A stretch of DNA of 64,000 nt from contig NZ_AMRK01000006.1 of NCBI RefSeq assembly GCF_000299875.1, positions 124,001 to 188,000 of the forward strand, given 5' to 3'. The stretch is from Celeribacter baekdonensis B30. GTDB lineage: Bacteria > Pseudomonadota > Alphaproteobacteria > Rhodobacterales > Rhodobacteraceae. Below, piece by piece: positions 53,958 to 63,026 of this stretch (positions are counted from its first letter, which is position 1; each line of letters begins with the position of its first letter). The notes beneath the pieces are model-generated. The model saw only the letters and a program-made list of their open reading frames with translations, made no database searches and was not told where the DNA came from. The position numbers and the translations under genes were made by a program.

Positions 53958-56138
53958 ATGTCTGAGGTTCAGATTTCAGCCTGTCCCGCCTGTGTGGCGG
54001 GACCTGCTGCAAATGATGTGGCTCATGCCCGCGATGTGCGCGACACCCGGTTTGTGCTCTCTTTGCCTGCGATTTATTGTGCGGCCTGTATTTCCGGCGT
54101 GGAGCGCGAGTTGACCAAACAGCCCGGCGTGCGCGCCGCGCGGGTGAACCTGACGCTCAAACGCGCACAGATTGAGGCGGACGAAGACGTTTCTGTTGAC
54201 GACCTTGTCAGCGCGTTGACCCAAGCCGGCTATGAGGCCTACGAACTTGATGCCGGCGCGATTTCGGCGACCGAAACCGACCGCCGGGGCCGTGCCATCC
54301 TGACCCGCATCGCCGTATCCGGCTTTGCCATGATGAACGTCATGTTGTTGTCGGTCGCGGTTTGGTCCGGGGCCTCGGATGCCACCCGCGACATGTTCCA
54401 CTGGATCTCAGCCGCCATCGCGCTTCCGGCCATTGCCTATGCGGGTCAGCCGTTTTTTGGCTCCGCGTTCACGGCGTTGAAAGCCAAGCGTCTCAATATG
54501 GATGTGCCGATTTCCCTGGCCATCCTTTTGGCGGGCGGCATGTCTTTGTATGAGACCTTCGAATCCGGCGCGCATGCCTATTTCGACGCCGCCTTGTCTC
54601 TGACCTTCTTCTTGCTCGCGGGCCGGTATCTGGACTACCGCACCCGCTCCGTCGCCCGGTCTGCCGCCGAAGAACTCGCCGCCCTCGAAGTGCCGCGCGT
54701 GACCTTGGCCGATGGCCGGGTGATCTCCATCACCGAGGTCGAAAAGGGCGCGTTGATCCGCGTCGTGCCCGGCGCGCGCGTGCCCGTGGACGGCATTGTC
54801 ATGGAGGGCGCCTCCGAGGTGGATCGCTCTTGGCTGACGGGCGAAAGCCTTCCCGCGCTGGCCGAAGTGGACACGATCGTGTCCGCCGGAGAAGTCAATC
54901 TCACCGGGCCTTTGGTGGTCAAAGTCACCGCGGCGGGCGCAGACAGTTCGTTGCACCGCATGGCCGATTTGGTCGCGATGGCTGAAACCTCGCGCAACCG
55001 CTACACCTCTTTGGCGGACCGTGCCGCGCGCATTTATGCGCCTGCGGTTCATCTTTTGGCGCTTGGCGCGTTCATCGGCTGGATGATCGCAACGGGCGGC
55101 GATGTTCGTCATGCGTTGAATGTCGCCGTGGCCGTGTTGATCATCACCTGTCCTTGTGCATTGGGGCTTGCTGTGCCTGCGGTCACCACCGCGGCTTCTG
55201 GCCGGTTGTTCCGCGCGGGCATGTTGATCAAATCCTCCACGGCGCTCGAACGGCTGGCCGAGGTCGATACCGTCGTTTTCGACAAGACCGGCACCCTGAC
55301 CGAGGGACGTCCCGAACTGTCTAATCTGGCCGACATCCCGCCGCGCGCCCGAGGCGTCGCCATGGCTTTGGCCTCCGGTTCGGCGCATCCTTTGTCTTCC
55401 GCGCTGTTTGCCGCGACCCGCGCCGCCGATGTCATCCCGGCCAAACTGACCGATATTCGCGAAGTGCCGGGGCAGGGGATCGAGGCGCGCTGTGATGGCA
55501 TTTCGGTGCGACTTGGCCGGGCGGGTTGGCTCAATGCGGTGGCCAAGGCCCAAACCGCCACTTATCTCAAAATCGGCGATGAAGCTCCGCTGGCTTTTAC
55601 CTTTGTCGACCATCTTCGCGATGGCGCGGCGGAGGCCGTGGCGGCGCTCAAACGCCAGGGCAAAGATGTTGTGTTGTTGTCGGGTGACACCGCCGCCGCT
55701 GTGGCTGACATTGCGCATCGCGTCGGAATCTCGGCGTGGGATGCCGATTGTCTGCCTGAAGGCAAAGCCCTGCGCGTTGCCGAACTCACCCGGTCGGGCC
55801 GCAAAGTGTTGATGGTCGGGGATGGTCTCAATGACACCGCCGCCTTGGCCGCCGCCCATGTGTCGATTTCACCGGCCTCCGCCCTTGAGGCCACGCGGGT
55901 CGTCTCCGATATGGTGCTTTTGGGCAAATCTCTTGCACCTTTGGGCGAGGCGACGCGCGTTTCGATTTCCGCCACCCGCCGCATCAAAGAAAATTTTGCC
56001 ATTGCGGCAGGCTACAACATGATCGCCATTCCGATCGCTTTGGCTGGATTTGCCACCCCGTTGGCTGCTGCTCTCGCGATGTCGCTCAGTTCCATCACTG
56101 TATCGCTCAATGCGCTGCGCCTCAGAGGTAAATCATGA
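53958..56138 (+). CDS. ccoI: Copper-transporting P-type ATPase CcoI (FixI)
   Basis: 726 residues. A cysteine-rich leader (ISACPACVAG) precedes the metal-binding domain with YCAACISGVE. The metal-path motif is CPC in LIITCPCALGLAVP. The phosphorylation site is VFDKTGTLTEG, the actuator motif LTGES, and the hinge VGDGLNDTAAL. It is a CopA2/FixI-type exporter that supplies copper for the CuB site of cbb3. It overlaps ccoS by four bases. Confidence 0.96.
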   Translation: MSEVQISACPACVAGPAANDVAHARDVRDTRFVLSLPAIYCAACISGVERELTKQPGVRAARVNLTLKRAQIEADEDVSVDDLVSALTQAGYEAYELDAGAISATETDRRGRAILTRIAVSGFAMMNVMLLSVAVWSGASDATRDMFHWISAAIALPAIAYAGQPFFGSAFTALKAKRLNMDVPISLAILLAGGMSLYETFESGAHAYFDAALSLTFFLLAGRYLDYRTRSVARSAAEELAALEVPRVTLADGRVISITEVEKGALIRVVPGARVPVDGIVMEGASEVDRSWLTGESLPALAEVDTIVSAGEVNLTGPLVVKVTAAGADSSLHRMADLVAMAETSRNRYTSLADRAARIYAPAVHLLALGAFIGWMIATGGDVRHALNVAVAVLIITCPCALGLAVPAVTTAASGRLFRAGMLIKSSTALERLAEVDTVVFDKTGTLTEGRPELSNLADIPPRARGVAMALASGSAHPLSSALFAATRAADVIPAKLTDIREVPGQGIEARCDGISVRLGRAGWLNAVAKAQTATYLKIGDEAPLAFTFVDHLRDGAAEAVAALKRQGKDVVLLSGDTAAAVADIAHRVGISAWDADCLPEGKALRVAELTRSGRKVLMVGDGLNDTAALAAAHVSISPASALEATRVVSDMVLLGKSLAPLGEATRVSISATRRIKENFAIAAGYNMIAIPIALAGFATPLAAALAMSLSSITVSLNALRLRGKS

Positions 56139-56293
56139 ACGTTCTCGTCTATCTGATCCCAATCTCGCTTTTGCTCGGGGGGATTGGGCTTGTTGCGTTC
56201 TTCTGGTCGCTCCGGTCGCGTCAATATGATGACCCCGAAGGTGATGCGCGGCGCATCCTGACGGGTGATTATGACGATCATCCGAAAGAGTGA
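56135..56293 (+). CDS. ccoS: cbb3 oxidase assembly protein CcoS
   Basis: 52 residues. One membrane helix (LIPISLLLGGIGLVAFFWSL) is followed by RSRQYDDPEGDARRIL, the CcoS signature. The start overlaps the ccoI stop (ATGA). It is needed for cofactor insertion into cbb3 oxidase. The convergent esterase gene begins its stop codon on the next base. Confidence 0.93.
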   Translation: MNVLVYLIPISLLLGGIGLVAFFWSLRSRQYDDPEGDARRILTGDYDDHPKE

Positions 56294-56980
56294 TCACTCG
56301 ACAGGGGTGTCGTTCGCACGATTGACCAAGGCTTCGACCGTCGGCCCCATGGCTTCGACAATCACCGATACGCCCATGGCATTGGGATGCACCCCATCTG
56401 CCTGCATATGGGTTTTAAGTATCTGTTCCCAAAGGCCTAAGTCGGTGAGGGGTTTGAGGAATCCGTCAAAATACAGCGTGTCATAGGCCTCGGCCAAATC
56501 CGGGTATATCGCATCGAAATGCGCTTTATACTCGGCGCCATAATTGCCAGGGGCTTGCATCCCGACCAACAGGACAGGCACGTTTTTCGCCTGCGCCACC
56601 TCCAAAATGCCTTTCAGGTTGGCGCGGCTCAACTCTGGTGACAGCCCGCGCAATAAATCGTTGCCACCCAAGGCCACAATCATCGCATTGATGTCCGGGG
56701 TCAGGGTCCAATCCACACGCGACAAGCCCCCCGCCGTGGTGTCCCCCGACACGCCCGCATTGATGATGGTTGCGCCGACGTGATGCGCCGCCAGCCATCC
56801 CTGCAATTGCGCGGTGAACCCGTCTTGTTGCATCAATCCGTAGCCTTGGGTCAAACTGTCGCCGAGGGCTGCGATCCGGACAGGCTCGGCCATGGCCGCA
56901 TGCGTCGCGCCAATCATCCAAATCTGAACCAAAACAAGGGTAAATGTCTGGGCAAACCGCTTGCCGATCCGCCGCAACAC
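56294..56980 (-). CDS. tesA: Arylesterase/lysophospholipase, SGNH hydrolase (TesA-like)
   Basis: 228 residues from the GTG at 56980, which gives a proper signal peptide (FAQTFTLVLVQIWMIGATHA, cleavage near AMA-E). An in-frame ATG at 57019 would overlap ybbA. SGNH blocks are ALGDSLTQGYG (Ser), NAGVSGDTTAGG (Gly), VALGGNDLLRG (Asn) and DGVHPNAMG (Asp, His). It hydrolyses esters and thioesters in the periplasm. It diverges from ybbA as in the E. coli tesA-ybbAP locus. Confidence 0.9.
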   Translation of the reverse strand: MLRRIGKRFAQTFTLVLVQIWMIGATHAAMAEPVRIAALGDSLTQGYGLMQQDGFTAQLQGWLAAHHVGATIINAGVSGDTTAGGLSRVDWTLTPDINAMIVALGGNDLLRGLSPELSRANLKGILEVAQAKNVPVLLVGMQAPGNYGAEYKAHFDAIYPDLAEAYDTLYFDGFLKPLTDLGLWEQILKTHMQADGVHPNAMGVSVIVEAMGPTVEALVNRANDTPVE

Positions 56981-57017
56981 CCCATATCCAAAGGGTAAAG
57001 ATACAAGGATGCCCCCC

Positions 57018-57704
57018 ATGCCCGATCCGATCATTTCGCTGCGCGATGCCCGCCTGACCCTTGATGGAAACGCCGGGCAGGTCGAGATTCTGCGCGGGAT
57101 TTCCCTCGATGTCGCGCGGGGTGAAACGCTTGGGCTTGTTGGACCTTCGGGATCGGGCAAATCGTCTCTCCTGATGTTGCTCGGAGGGCTGGAACAGGCC
57201 ACATCCGGGCGCATTTCGGTGCTCGGGCGCGATTTGACCACAATGGACGAGGATCAACTTGCACGCTTCCGTAGGGATCATATGGGGGTGGTGTTCCAAT
57301 CCTTCCACCTTTTGCCGACTATGACCGCTCTGGAAAATGTCGCAATCCCTCTCGAACTCGCGGGGGTGAACGATGCGTTTGATCGGGCGCGTCAGGAGCT
57401 TGAGGCGGTGGGGCTTGGCGCGCGGATCGGGCATTATCCGGCACAACTGTCAGGCGGCGAACAACAACGCGTCGCATTGGCCCGCGCCGCAGCACCACGT
57501 CCCGAAATCCTTTTGGCCGATGAACCCACCGGCAACCTTGATGGCACCACAGGCACGGCGATTATGGATCTTCTGATGGGGCTGCGTGATCGGCATGGCT
57601 CGACCCTGGTGCTGGTCACGCATGCACCCGAATTGGCGGCGCGGTGTGACCGGATCATCCGTCTGCGCGATGGCCAATTGGATTTGTCCGAGGTCGCCGC
57701 ATGA
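57018..57704 (+). CDS. ybbA: ABC transporter ATP-binding protein (YbbA/LolD type)
   Basis: 228 residues from the ATG at 57018 (AAGG nine bases before); an ATG at 57009 is an alternative. Walker A is VGPSGSGKSSLLMLLGGL, the signature LSGGEQQRVALARA, Walker B LLADEPTGNLDG, the switch His LVTHAPEL. It belongs to the MacB/LolD group that works with FtsX-like permeases and moves lipids or drives periplasmic proteins rather than importing solutes. It overlaps ybbP by four bases. Confidence 0.92.
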   Translation: MPDPIISLRDARLTLDGNAGQVEILRGISLDVARGETLGLVGPSGSGKSSLLMLLGGLEQATSGRISVLGRDLTTMDEDQLARFRRDHMGVVFQSFHLLPTMTALENVAIPLELAGVNDAFDRARQELEAVGLGARIGHYPAQLSGGEQQRVALARAAAPRPEILLADEPTGNLDGTTGTAIMDLLMGLRDRHGSTLVLVTHAPELAARCDRIIRLRDGQLDLSEVAA

Positions 57705-60226
57705 AACTGCGTCTGGCATGGCGCATTGCTCGGCGTGAATTGCGTGCGGGCCTTCGCGGGTTTCGCGTCCTCTTGATTTGTCTTATCCTTGGCGTGGCTG
57801 CAATTGCCGCTGTCACCTCCGTGCGCGAAAGCATCTCTTTGGGCCTCGCTCGCGAAGGCGCTGCTCTTCTGGGCGGGGATGCGGAGATGACATTCACTTA
57901 TCGCTTTGCCACCCAAGAAGAACGCGATTGGATGGGGGGGCGGTCTGTTGCGGTCTCCGAGATCGCCGATTTCCGCTCCATGCTCAGCCGCAAGGATGAG
58001 CGCGCGCTCACCCAAGTCAAAGCCGTCGATGCCGCTTATCCTCTAATCGGGACTGTCGGTTTGCGCCCAGACATGCCGCTCGCGGCGGCGCTTACGGGTC
58101 GCGATGGCGTGCCTGGTATCGTCCTCGATCCAATGTTGAGTGACCGGCTCGGACTTACCCTTGGCGAGACTGTACGTCTTGGCGATGTCGCCTTTGTTGT
58201 CATGGCAGAACTCACACGCGAACCAGATGGGGCCTCGGCCGGGTTCACCCTTGGCCCGCGCAGCATCGTGGCGCGCGAGGCACTTCGCAACACCGCGCTT
58301 TTGTCGCCCGGCTCCTTGTTCGATGCGGCGTATCGGCTCAAACTTGCGCCACAAACCGATCTTGATGCACTCAAATCCCGCGCAGAAGCCGAGGTTGCAG
58401 AGGGCGGATTTCGCTGGCGGGATTCCCGCAATGGTGCGCCCGGTGTGAATCGGTTTGTCGAACGGCTCAGTTCCTTTTTGGTGCTTGTGGGGCTTGCTGG
58501 CCTTGCGGTCGGCGGCGTTGGCGTTTCCTCTGCGGTGCGCGCTTATCTCGATCGTAAAATTGCCAGCATCGCCACGCTCAAAACCCTTGGTGCAGATCGC
58601 GCCACAATCCTGATGATCTACCTGTTGCAGGTGGGCGTTTTGACGCTTTTGGCGATTGTCGGTGGGTTGGTCCTTGGCGCGCTCATCCCGTTGATCGCAG
58701 CGCCGTTTTTGCAAGGTATTCTCCCCGTTCCGATGGACACCACCGTTCATGCCGGCCCGTTGTTTGAAGCGGCTCTTTATGGTCTGCTCTCCAGTGCCAT
58801 TTTCGTGCTTTGGCCCTTGGCTCTCACCGAAAAAATCCGCCCCGCCGCCCTGTATCGAGACGCGCAATTTGGCCTTAAAGGTCTGCCGCGCTGGCCCTAT
58901 CTTTTGACCGTTTTCGTCCTGATCGCCGTGCTTGTGAGCGCCGCAGTTCTGTTTTCGGACAGTGCGCGCCTAGTGCTTTGGGCGGGGGCCGGATTGGCGC
59001 TTTCCTTTGGGGCTTTGGTTTTGGCTGGTCGGGGCATGGCTGCACTTGCGCGCCGCTTGGCCCGGCTCAAAGCACTGCGTGGCATTTTGCCCCTGCGCTT
59101 GGCACTGGGTTCGGTCGGCGGACCCGGTGGCGAAACCATTTCCGTTGTCCTTTCGCTTGGGCTGGGCCTCACCGTATTGTCCGCGATCGGCCAAATTGAT
59201 ACCAATTTGCGCGGCGCGATTGGCCGTGATCTGCCGGATGCCGCGCCTTCCTATTATGTGGTCGATATTCAAAAAGATCAGATCGATGGCGTGCGGAACC
59301 GCTTGGCTGAGGACCCCGGTGTCACCCGGTTTGAGACCGCGCCGATGCTGCGGGGCATCATCACCCGCATCAATGGTCAGGATGCTCAAACCGTGGCGGG
59401 GCCACATTGGGTTTTGCGTGGAGACCGGGGCATCACCTACGCCGCGCAAAAGCCCGACAATGCCGAAGTGACCGAAGGTGTATGGTGGCCAGAGGGCTAC
59501 GAGGGGCCACCGCAAATCAGCTTTGCCGCCGATGAAGCCGCCGAGATGGGGCTGAAGCTCGGGGATGAGATGACCGTGAACATCCTCGGACGTGACATCA
59601 CCGGCACGATCACTTCCTTGCGCAATGTTGATTTTTCCAGCGCGGGGATGGGCTTTGTCCTGACGATGAATCCAGCGGCTTTGTCCGGCGCGCCGCACAC
59701 CCATATCGCCACGATCTATGCCACGCCTGAGGCGGAGACCCCTTTGATCCGTGATCTGGCGCGGGCCTATCCCAACATCACCACGATCCGCGTACGAGAT
59801 GCGATTGATCGGGTCAGTTCTATCCTCAAAAGCATCGCGGCCGCCACCACTTTGGGGGCGATGGCCACTTTGGTGACAGGGGCTGTTGTGTTGGTCGGGG
59901 CTGCGGCGGCGGGCGAGGATCGTCGTCGATTTGAGGCGGCCATTTTAAAAACACTCGGCGCAAGTCGGAACCGGATTTTGGCAAGTTTTGCCCTGAGATC
60001 ACTTTTGTTGGGGGCGGCTGCGGGCCTTGTTGCTTTTGGAGCGGGAGCCATTGCCGCTTGGGCTGTGATTCATTTCGTCATGGAGGCAGAGTTCACCCTG
60101 TCCCTCCTGTCGGCGCTCTGGATCGTGGTTGGTGGGATCAGCGTCACGCTGATCACCTCCTTGTTCTTTTCATGGCGTGCCATGTTGGTCCGGCCTGCGC
60201 GGGTGTTGCGCAGCGCGGATGGCTAA
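57701..60226 (+). CDS. ybbP: FtsX-like ABC transporter permease (YbbP type)
   Basis: 841 residues. The first membrane helix lies after WRIARRELRAGLRGFRVLLI, followed by a large periplasmic domain (about 45-250), three helices of a first FtsX domain (with AYLDRKIASIATLKTLGADR), several middle helices (about 385-500), a second periplasmic domain and a second FtsX domain (RRRFEAAILKTLGASRNRIL). This duplicated architecture is that of YbbP. Substrates are unproven; the link with TesA suggests lipid or ester handling at the periplasmic face. Confidence 0.92.
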   Translation: MKLRLAWRIARRELRAGLRGFRVLLICLILGVAAIAAVTSVRESISLGLAREGAALLGGDAEMTFTYRFATQEERDWMGGRSVAVSEIADFRSMLSRKDERALTQVKAVDAAYPLIGTVGLRPDMPLAAALTGRDGVPGIVLDPMLSDRLGLTLGETVRLGDVAFVVMAELTREPDGASAGFTLGPRSIVAREALRNTALLSPGSLFDAAYRLKLAPQTDLDALKSRAEAEVAEGGFRWRDSRNGAPGVNRFVERLSSFLVLVGLAGLAVGGVGVSSAVRAYLDRKIASIATLKTLGADRATILMIYLLQVGVLTLLAIVGGLVLGALIPLIAAPFLQGILPVPMDTTVHAGPLFEAALYGLLSSAIFVLWPLALTEKIRPAALYRDAQFGLKGLPRWPYLLTVFVLIAVLVSAAVLFSDSARLVLWAGAGLALSFGALVLAGRGMAALARRLARLKALRGILPLRLALGSVGGPGGETISVVLSLGLGLTVLSAIGQIDTNLRGAIGRDLPDAAPSYYVVDIQKDQIDGVRNRLAEDPGVTRFETAPMLRGIITRINGQDAQTVAGPHWVLRGDRGITYAAQKPDNAEVTEGVWWPEGYEGPPQISFAADEAAEMGLKLGDEMTVNILGRDITGTITSLRNVDFSSAGMGFVLTMNPAALSGAPHTHIATIYATPEAETPLIRDLARAYPNITTIRVRDAIDRVSSILKSIAAATTLGAMATLVTGAVVLVGAAAAGEDRRRFEAAILKTLGASRNRILASFALRSLLLGAAAGLVAFGAGAIAAWAVIHFVMEAEFTLSLLSALWIVVGGISVTLITSLFFSWRAMLVRPARVLRSADG

Positions 60227-60229
60227 GGC

Positions 60230-61393
60230 CTAGTGGCGCGGTATCAAGGCCCGTGCCACCGCATCCGCGATCACCTGTTCTTCGTCTGTTGGAATGACCA
60301 TCACAGGCGTCGGGCCTTTGCCGATGTCTCGGGCATTGCAGTCGTTGGCGTCCCCATCCAGCTCAATGCCAAGATACCCAAGTCGATCAATGATTTGGGC
60401 TCGAATCCTGGCTGAATTCTCCCCGATCCCGCCGCAAAAGATTAGCGCGTCGATGCCAGATAGCGTTGCTGCCATCGCCCCTATTTCACGCCGCACACGA
60501 TAGACGAAATACTCTATTGCATCCTTGGCTTCGGGGGCATCGGAAGCCTCCAAAACTTGCATATCCGCACTGAGTCCTGACAGGCCCAACAGCCCGGATT
60601 CGTGGTAGAGCATATGTGTCAGCTCTTTCGCGCTCATGCCTTCGGTTTCCATCAAGTACAGCAGGATGCCGGGATCAAGCTGGCCGGAACGTGTCGACAT
60701 CGGGAGGCCATCGAGCGGCGAAAACCCCATGGTGGATGAGATCGAGTGCCCGTTGTTTACCGCGCAAATGGAGGCGCCACTGCCCAAATGGGCGATGATC
60801 AAGCGCTTGTTGCGCAACTCCGGGCGTTCTCGGACAATCTGATGAGAGACGTAATCATAGCTCAGGCCGTGAAAGCCATAGCGTTTGATCCCCTGTTTGT
60901 AGAACCGCCTCGGGATCGCATAAATATCGTTTTCCCAAGGGTGGTTGCGGTGAAACGCCGTGTCGAAACAGCCGATTTGCAATGCATAGGGAAAGGCGCG
61001 TTTGGCCGCCTCGACCGCAGACAGATTGTGCGGTTGGTGCAGCGGGGCAAGCGGATTGAAGGTCGCAAGATCGGCCATCACATCGTCGGTGAGTTCGGTC
61101 GGCGTGGCGCGCAAAGGGCCGCCGTGAACAATACGGTGCCCAACGCCTGCGACCTCCTGACCCTCCAAAAGCGGCGTGATCCTCTCAAGGATCACCATGA
61201 GGGCATCGGTTTGATTGGATGCTTTGACGGAGTGGGTGCTGTCCGGCCCACCGTGTTTGAACTTGAAACTTGAATTTGATCCGATGCCCTGTACGAGACC
61301 GCGCGCAATCATTCTGGGGTCTTCACCAGATTTATAAAGGGCAAATTTGACCGAAGACGATCCGGCATTCACCGTCAGAATGCGTTGTCCCAT
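60230..61393 (-). CDS. ackA: Acetate kinase
   Basis: 387 residues. Signatures are ILTVNAGSSSVKFALY at the start, GHRIVHGG, FDTAFHRNHPW, RYGFHGLSYDYVSHQI and LGSGASICAVNNGHSISSTM followed by GFSPLDGLPMSTRSGQLDPG. It interconverts acetyl phosphate and acetate with ATP. The start overlaps the stop of the MaoC-Pta gene by one base (TAATG), so translation is coupled and the two form an acetate pathway. Confidence 0.97.
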   Translation of the reverse strand: MGQRILTVNAGSSSVKFALYKSGEDPRMIARGLVQGIGSNSSFKFKHGGPDSTHSVKASNQTDALMVILERITPLLEGQEVAGVGHRIVHGGPLRATPTELTDDVMADLATFNPLAPLHQPHNLSAVEAAKRAFPYALQIGCFDTAFHRNHPWENDIYAIPRRFYKQGIKRYGFHGLSYDYVSHQIVRERPELRNKRLIIAHLGSGASICAVNNGHSISSTMGFSPLDGLPMSTRSGQLDPGILLYLMETEGMSAKELTHMLYHESGLLGLSGLSADMQVLEASDAPEAKDAIEYFVYRVRREIGAMAATLSGIDALIFCGGIGENSARIRAQIIDRLGYLGIELDGDANDCNARDIGKGPTPVMVIPTDEEQVIADAVARALIPRH

Positions 61394-62778
61394 TACTGAA
61401 CGCCTTGCATCCGATGGGCGTGTAGCGCGGCGACTGCGCAAGAGGCGAGGCGGGATTTGTCGCTGTCTGAACGCGAATTTAAAATGATCGGGCAGCTTGC
61501 CCCCATGACGACGCCCGCTGCTTCTGCATGGGCGATGAAAGACAGCTCCTTGGCCAACATGTTTCCGCTTTCCAAATTCGGTGCAACAAGGATTTCGGCA
61601 CATCCGGCAACCAGGCTCTTTAGCCCTTTTGACCGAGCCGCCGCCAAGCTTACCGCATTGTCCATGGCCAGAGGACCGTCCACGATTCCGCCGGTGATTT
61701 GACCACGCTCCGCCATTTTTGATAGGGCGGCAGCATCAAGCGTTGACGGGATTTTTGGGTTTACTGTCTCAACAGCGGACAAGATCCCGACTTTTGGGAG
61801 TTCGATCCCAAGGCTTTGCGCAAGGTCGATGGCGTTCTGGACGATGTCCACTTTCGTGGGGAGGTCAGGCGCAATATTGATGGCCGCATCGGTGACCATC
61901 AACACATGCGGAAGGCCGGGAACATCCATGACAAAAATGTGGCTGATGCGGCGTCCCGTTTTCAATCCGCCGTTTGATCGCAAAATCGGTCGCAAAAGAT
62001 CGTCTGTGTGAAGGTGTCCCTTCATAATTGCGGCCGCACGTTTTTCATGAATCATGTCGACTGCAATTTGAGACGCCTCAATGTGATTTGTACAGTGTAT
62101 GATGTCGATGCCATCGAGGGACAGGCCGTTCTCTTGTGCCGTACGGGCGATTTTATCCTGATCACCGATCAAGATCGGGATGATAATTGTGTGCTCTGCT
62201 GCCAGCAACGCTCCACGCAATGAATTGACATCCTCGGGCGCGACGATGGCAGTTCTTATTGCTGGCAGTGGCTCGGCCATTTCTAGCAGCTTATCAAAAT
62301 GACGATGGCTTTCGACAGTGAGGCCCGGTACGTCATGCGCGTCAAAGCGGTCTTTTTTATCCGGCGCGATAACTTCGGCTTCACCGTCTACCAACAAGGT
62401 TCCATCTGCGAGGGACACTGTTGTATGAAAAATCGCGCAACGGTCATTTCCTTTACGGATCAGCTTGACGCGGGCAACCAACTCGTCCCCGGCATGGGCT
62501 CGGTCGAGAAACCGAAGGCTCTGAGATTTATAGAGTGTCCCCGGACCCGGAAGACGATTTCCAAGGACCGATGAAATGAGAGAACCAACCCAAAATGAGG
62601 GCGCAACGGCTTCAGGCTTCCCGTCTTTGTCGCCATCCTCATGCGGGAGATGCATTGGATTTAAATTGCCTGAAGCATGGGCAAAAACATATAGATCATC
62701 GGCGACGCATAAACGCCGGGTCTCTGCTTCCATGCCGATCTCAAGCTGATCGAATGGAACATTTTGGAATACAGTCAC
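61393..62778 (-). CDS. Bifunctional enoyl-CoA hydratase/phosphate acetyltransferase (MaoC-Pta fusion)
   Basis: 461 residues from the GTG at 62778 with AGGG seven bases before; a TTG at 62784 is an alternative. Residues 1-140 are a MaoC-like hot-dog domain (YVFAHASGNLNPMHLPHEDG, with the D/N-x4-H hydratase pattern). Residues about 150-461 are a phosphate acetyl/butyryltransferase (MKGHLHTDDLLRPILRSNGG, DAAINIAPDLPTKVDIVQNA, IVDGPLAMDNAVS). It probably makes acetyl or butyryl phosphate from the CoA ester for AckA. The fusion is well known in Alphaproteobacteria. Confidence 0.93.
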   Translation of the reverse strand: MTVFQNVPFDQLEIGMEAETRRLCVADDLYVFAHASGNLNPMHLPHEDGDKDGKPEAVAPSFWVGSLISSVLGNRLPGPGTLYKSQSLRFLDRAHAGDELVARVKLIRKGNDRCAIFHTTVSLADGTLLVDGEAEVIAPDKKDRFDAHDVPGLTVESHRHFDKLLEMAEPLPAIRTAIVAPEDVNSLRGALLAAEHTIIIPILIGDQDKIARTAQENGLSLDGIDIIHCTNHIEASQIAVDMIHEKRAAAIMKGHLHTDDLLRPILRSNGGLKTGRRISHIFVMDVPGLPHVLMVTDAAINIAPDLPTKVDIVQNAIDLAQSLGIELPKVGILSAVETVNPKIPSTLDAAALSKMAERGQITGGIVDGPLAMDNAVSLAAARSKGLKSLVAGCAEILVAPNLESGNMLAKELSFIAHAEAAGVVMGASCPIILNSRSDSDKSRLASCAVAALHAHRMQGVQ

Positions 62779-62984
62779 GTGCAACCCTTGCTGCGCTGGA
62801 ATTTCAGTTGTCCTACACTTGTGACATAAAGTGGTGCGACTCTATGAGCCATATCAATGCAAACCTGTGGTTTTATGAAACTTGAACATTTTTATCATGT
62901 TGATGATCGTTGTGCACCACTTCCGGCGACCAAATTGCTCGCGAGAACAGTCTGAGCTGTCTCAATGAGCCGGAGCCGGGGTAA

Positions 62985-63016
62985 GGCGTCAAATGGGTGT
63001 GTGGCCATTTGAGCGC
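62985..63016. repeat. Inverted repeat downstream of the chemotaxis receptor gene
   Basis: CAAATGG (62990-62996) and CCATTTG (63005-63011), extended outward by GGCG/CGCC with a small bulge. It begins 10 bases after the receptor stop on the minus strand. There is no T tract, so it may be a weak terminator or an operator of the downstream MaoC-Pta gene. Confidence 0.45.
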
Positions 63017-63026
63017 CCTGCGCGGT

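Noticed and set aside
53958-54130. Extra cysteine motif before the CcoI metal-binding domain as a novelty
   Set aside because: Cysteine-rich leaders are common in FixI/CcoI proteins.
54408-55859. 483-codon minus-strand frame opposite ccoI
   Set aside because: The translation is low-complexity Gly/Arg/His and ccoI is unmistakable on the other strand.
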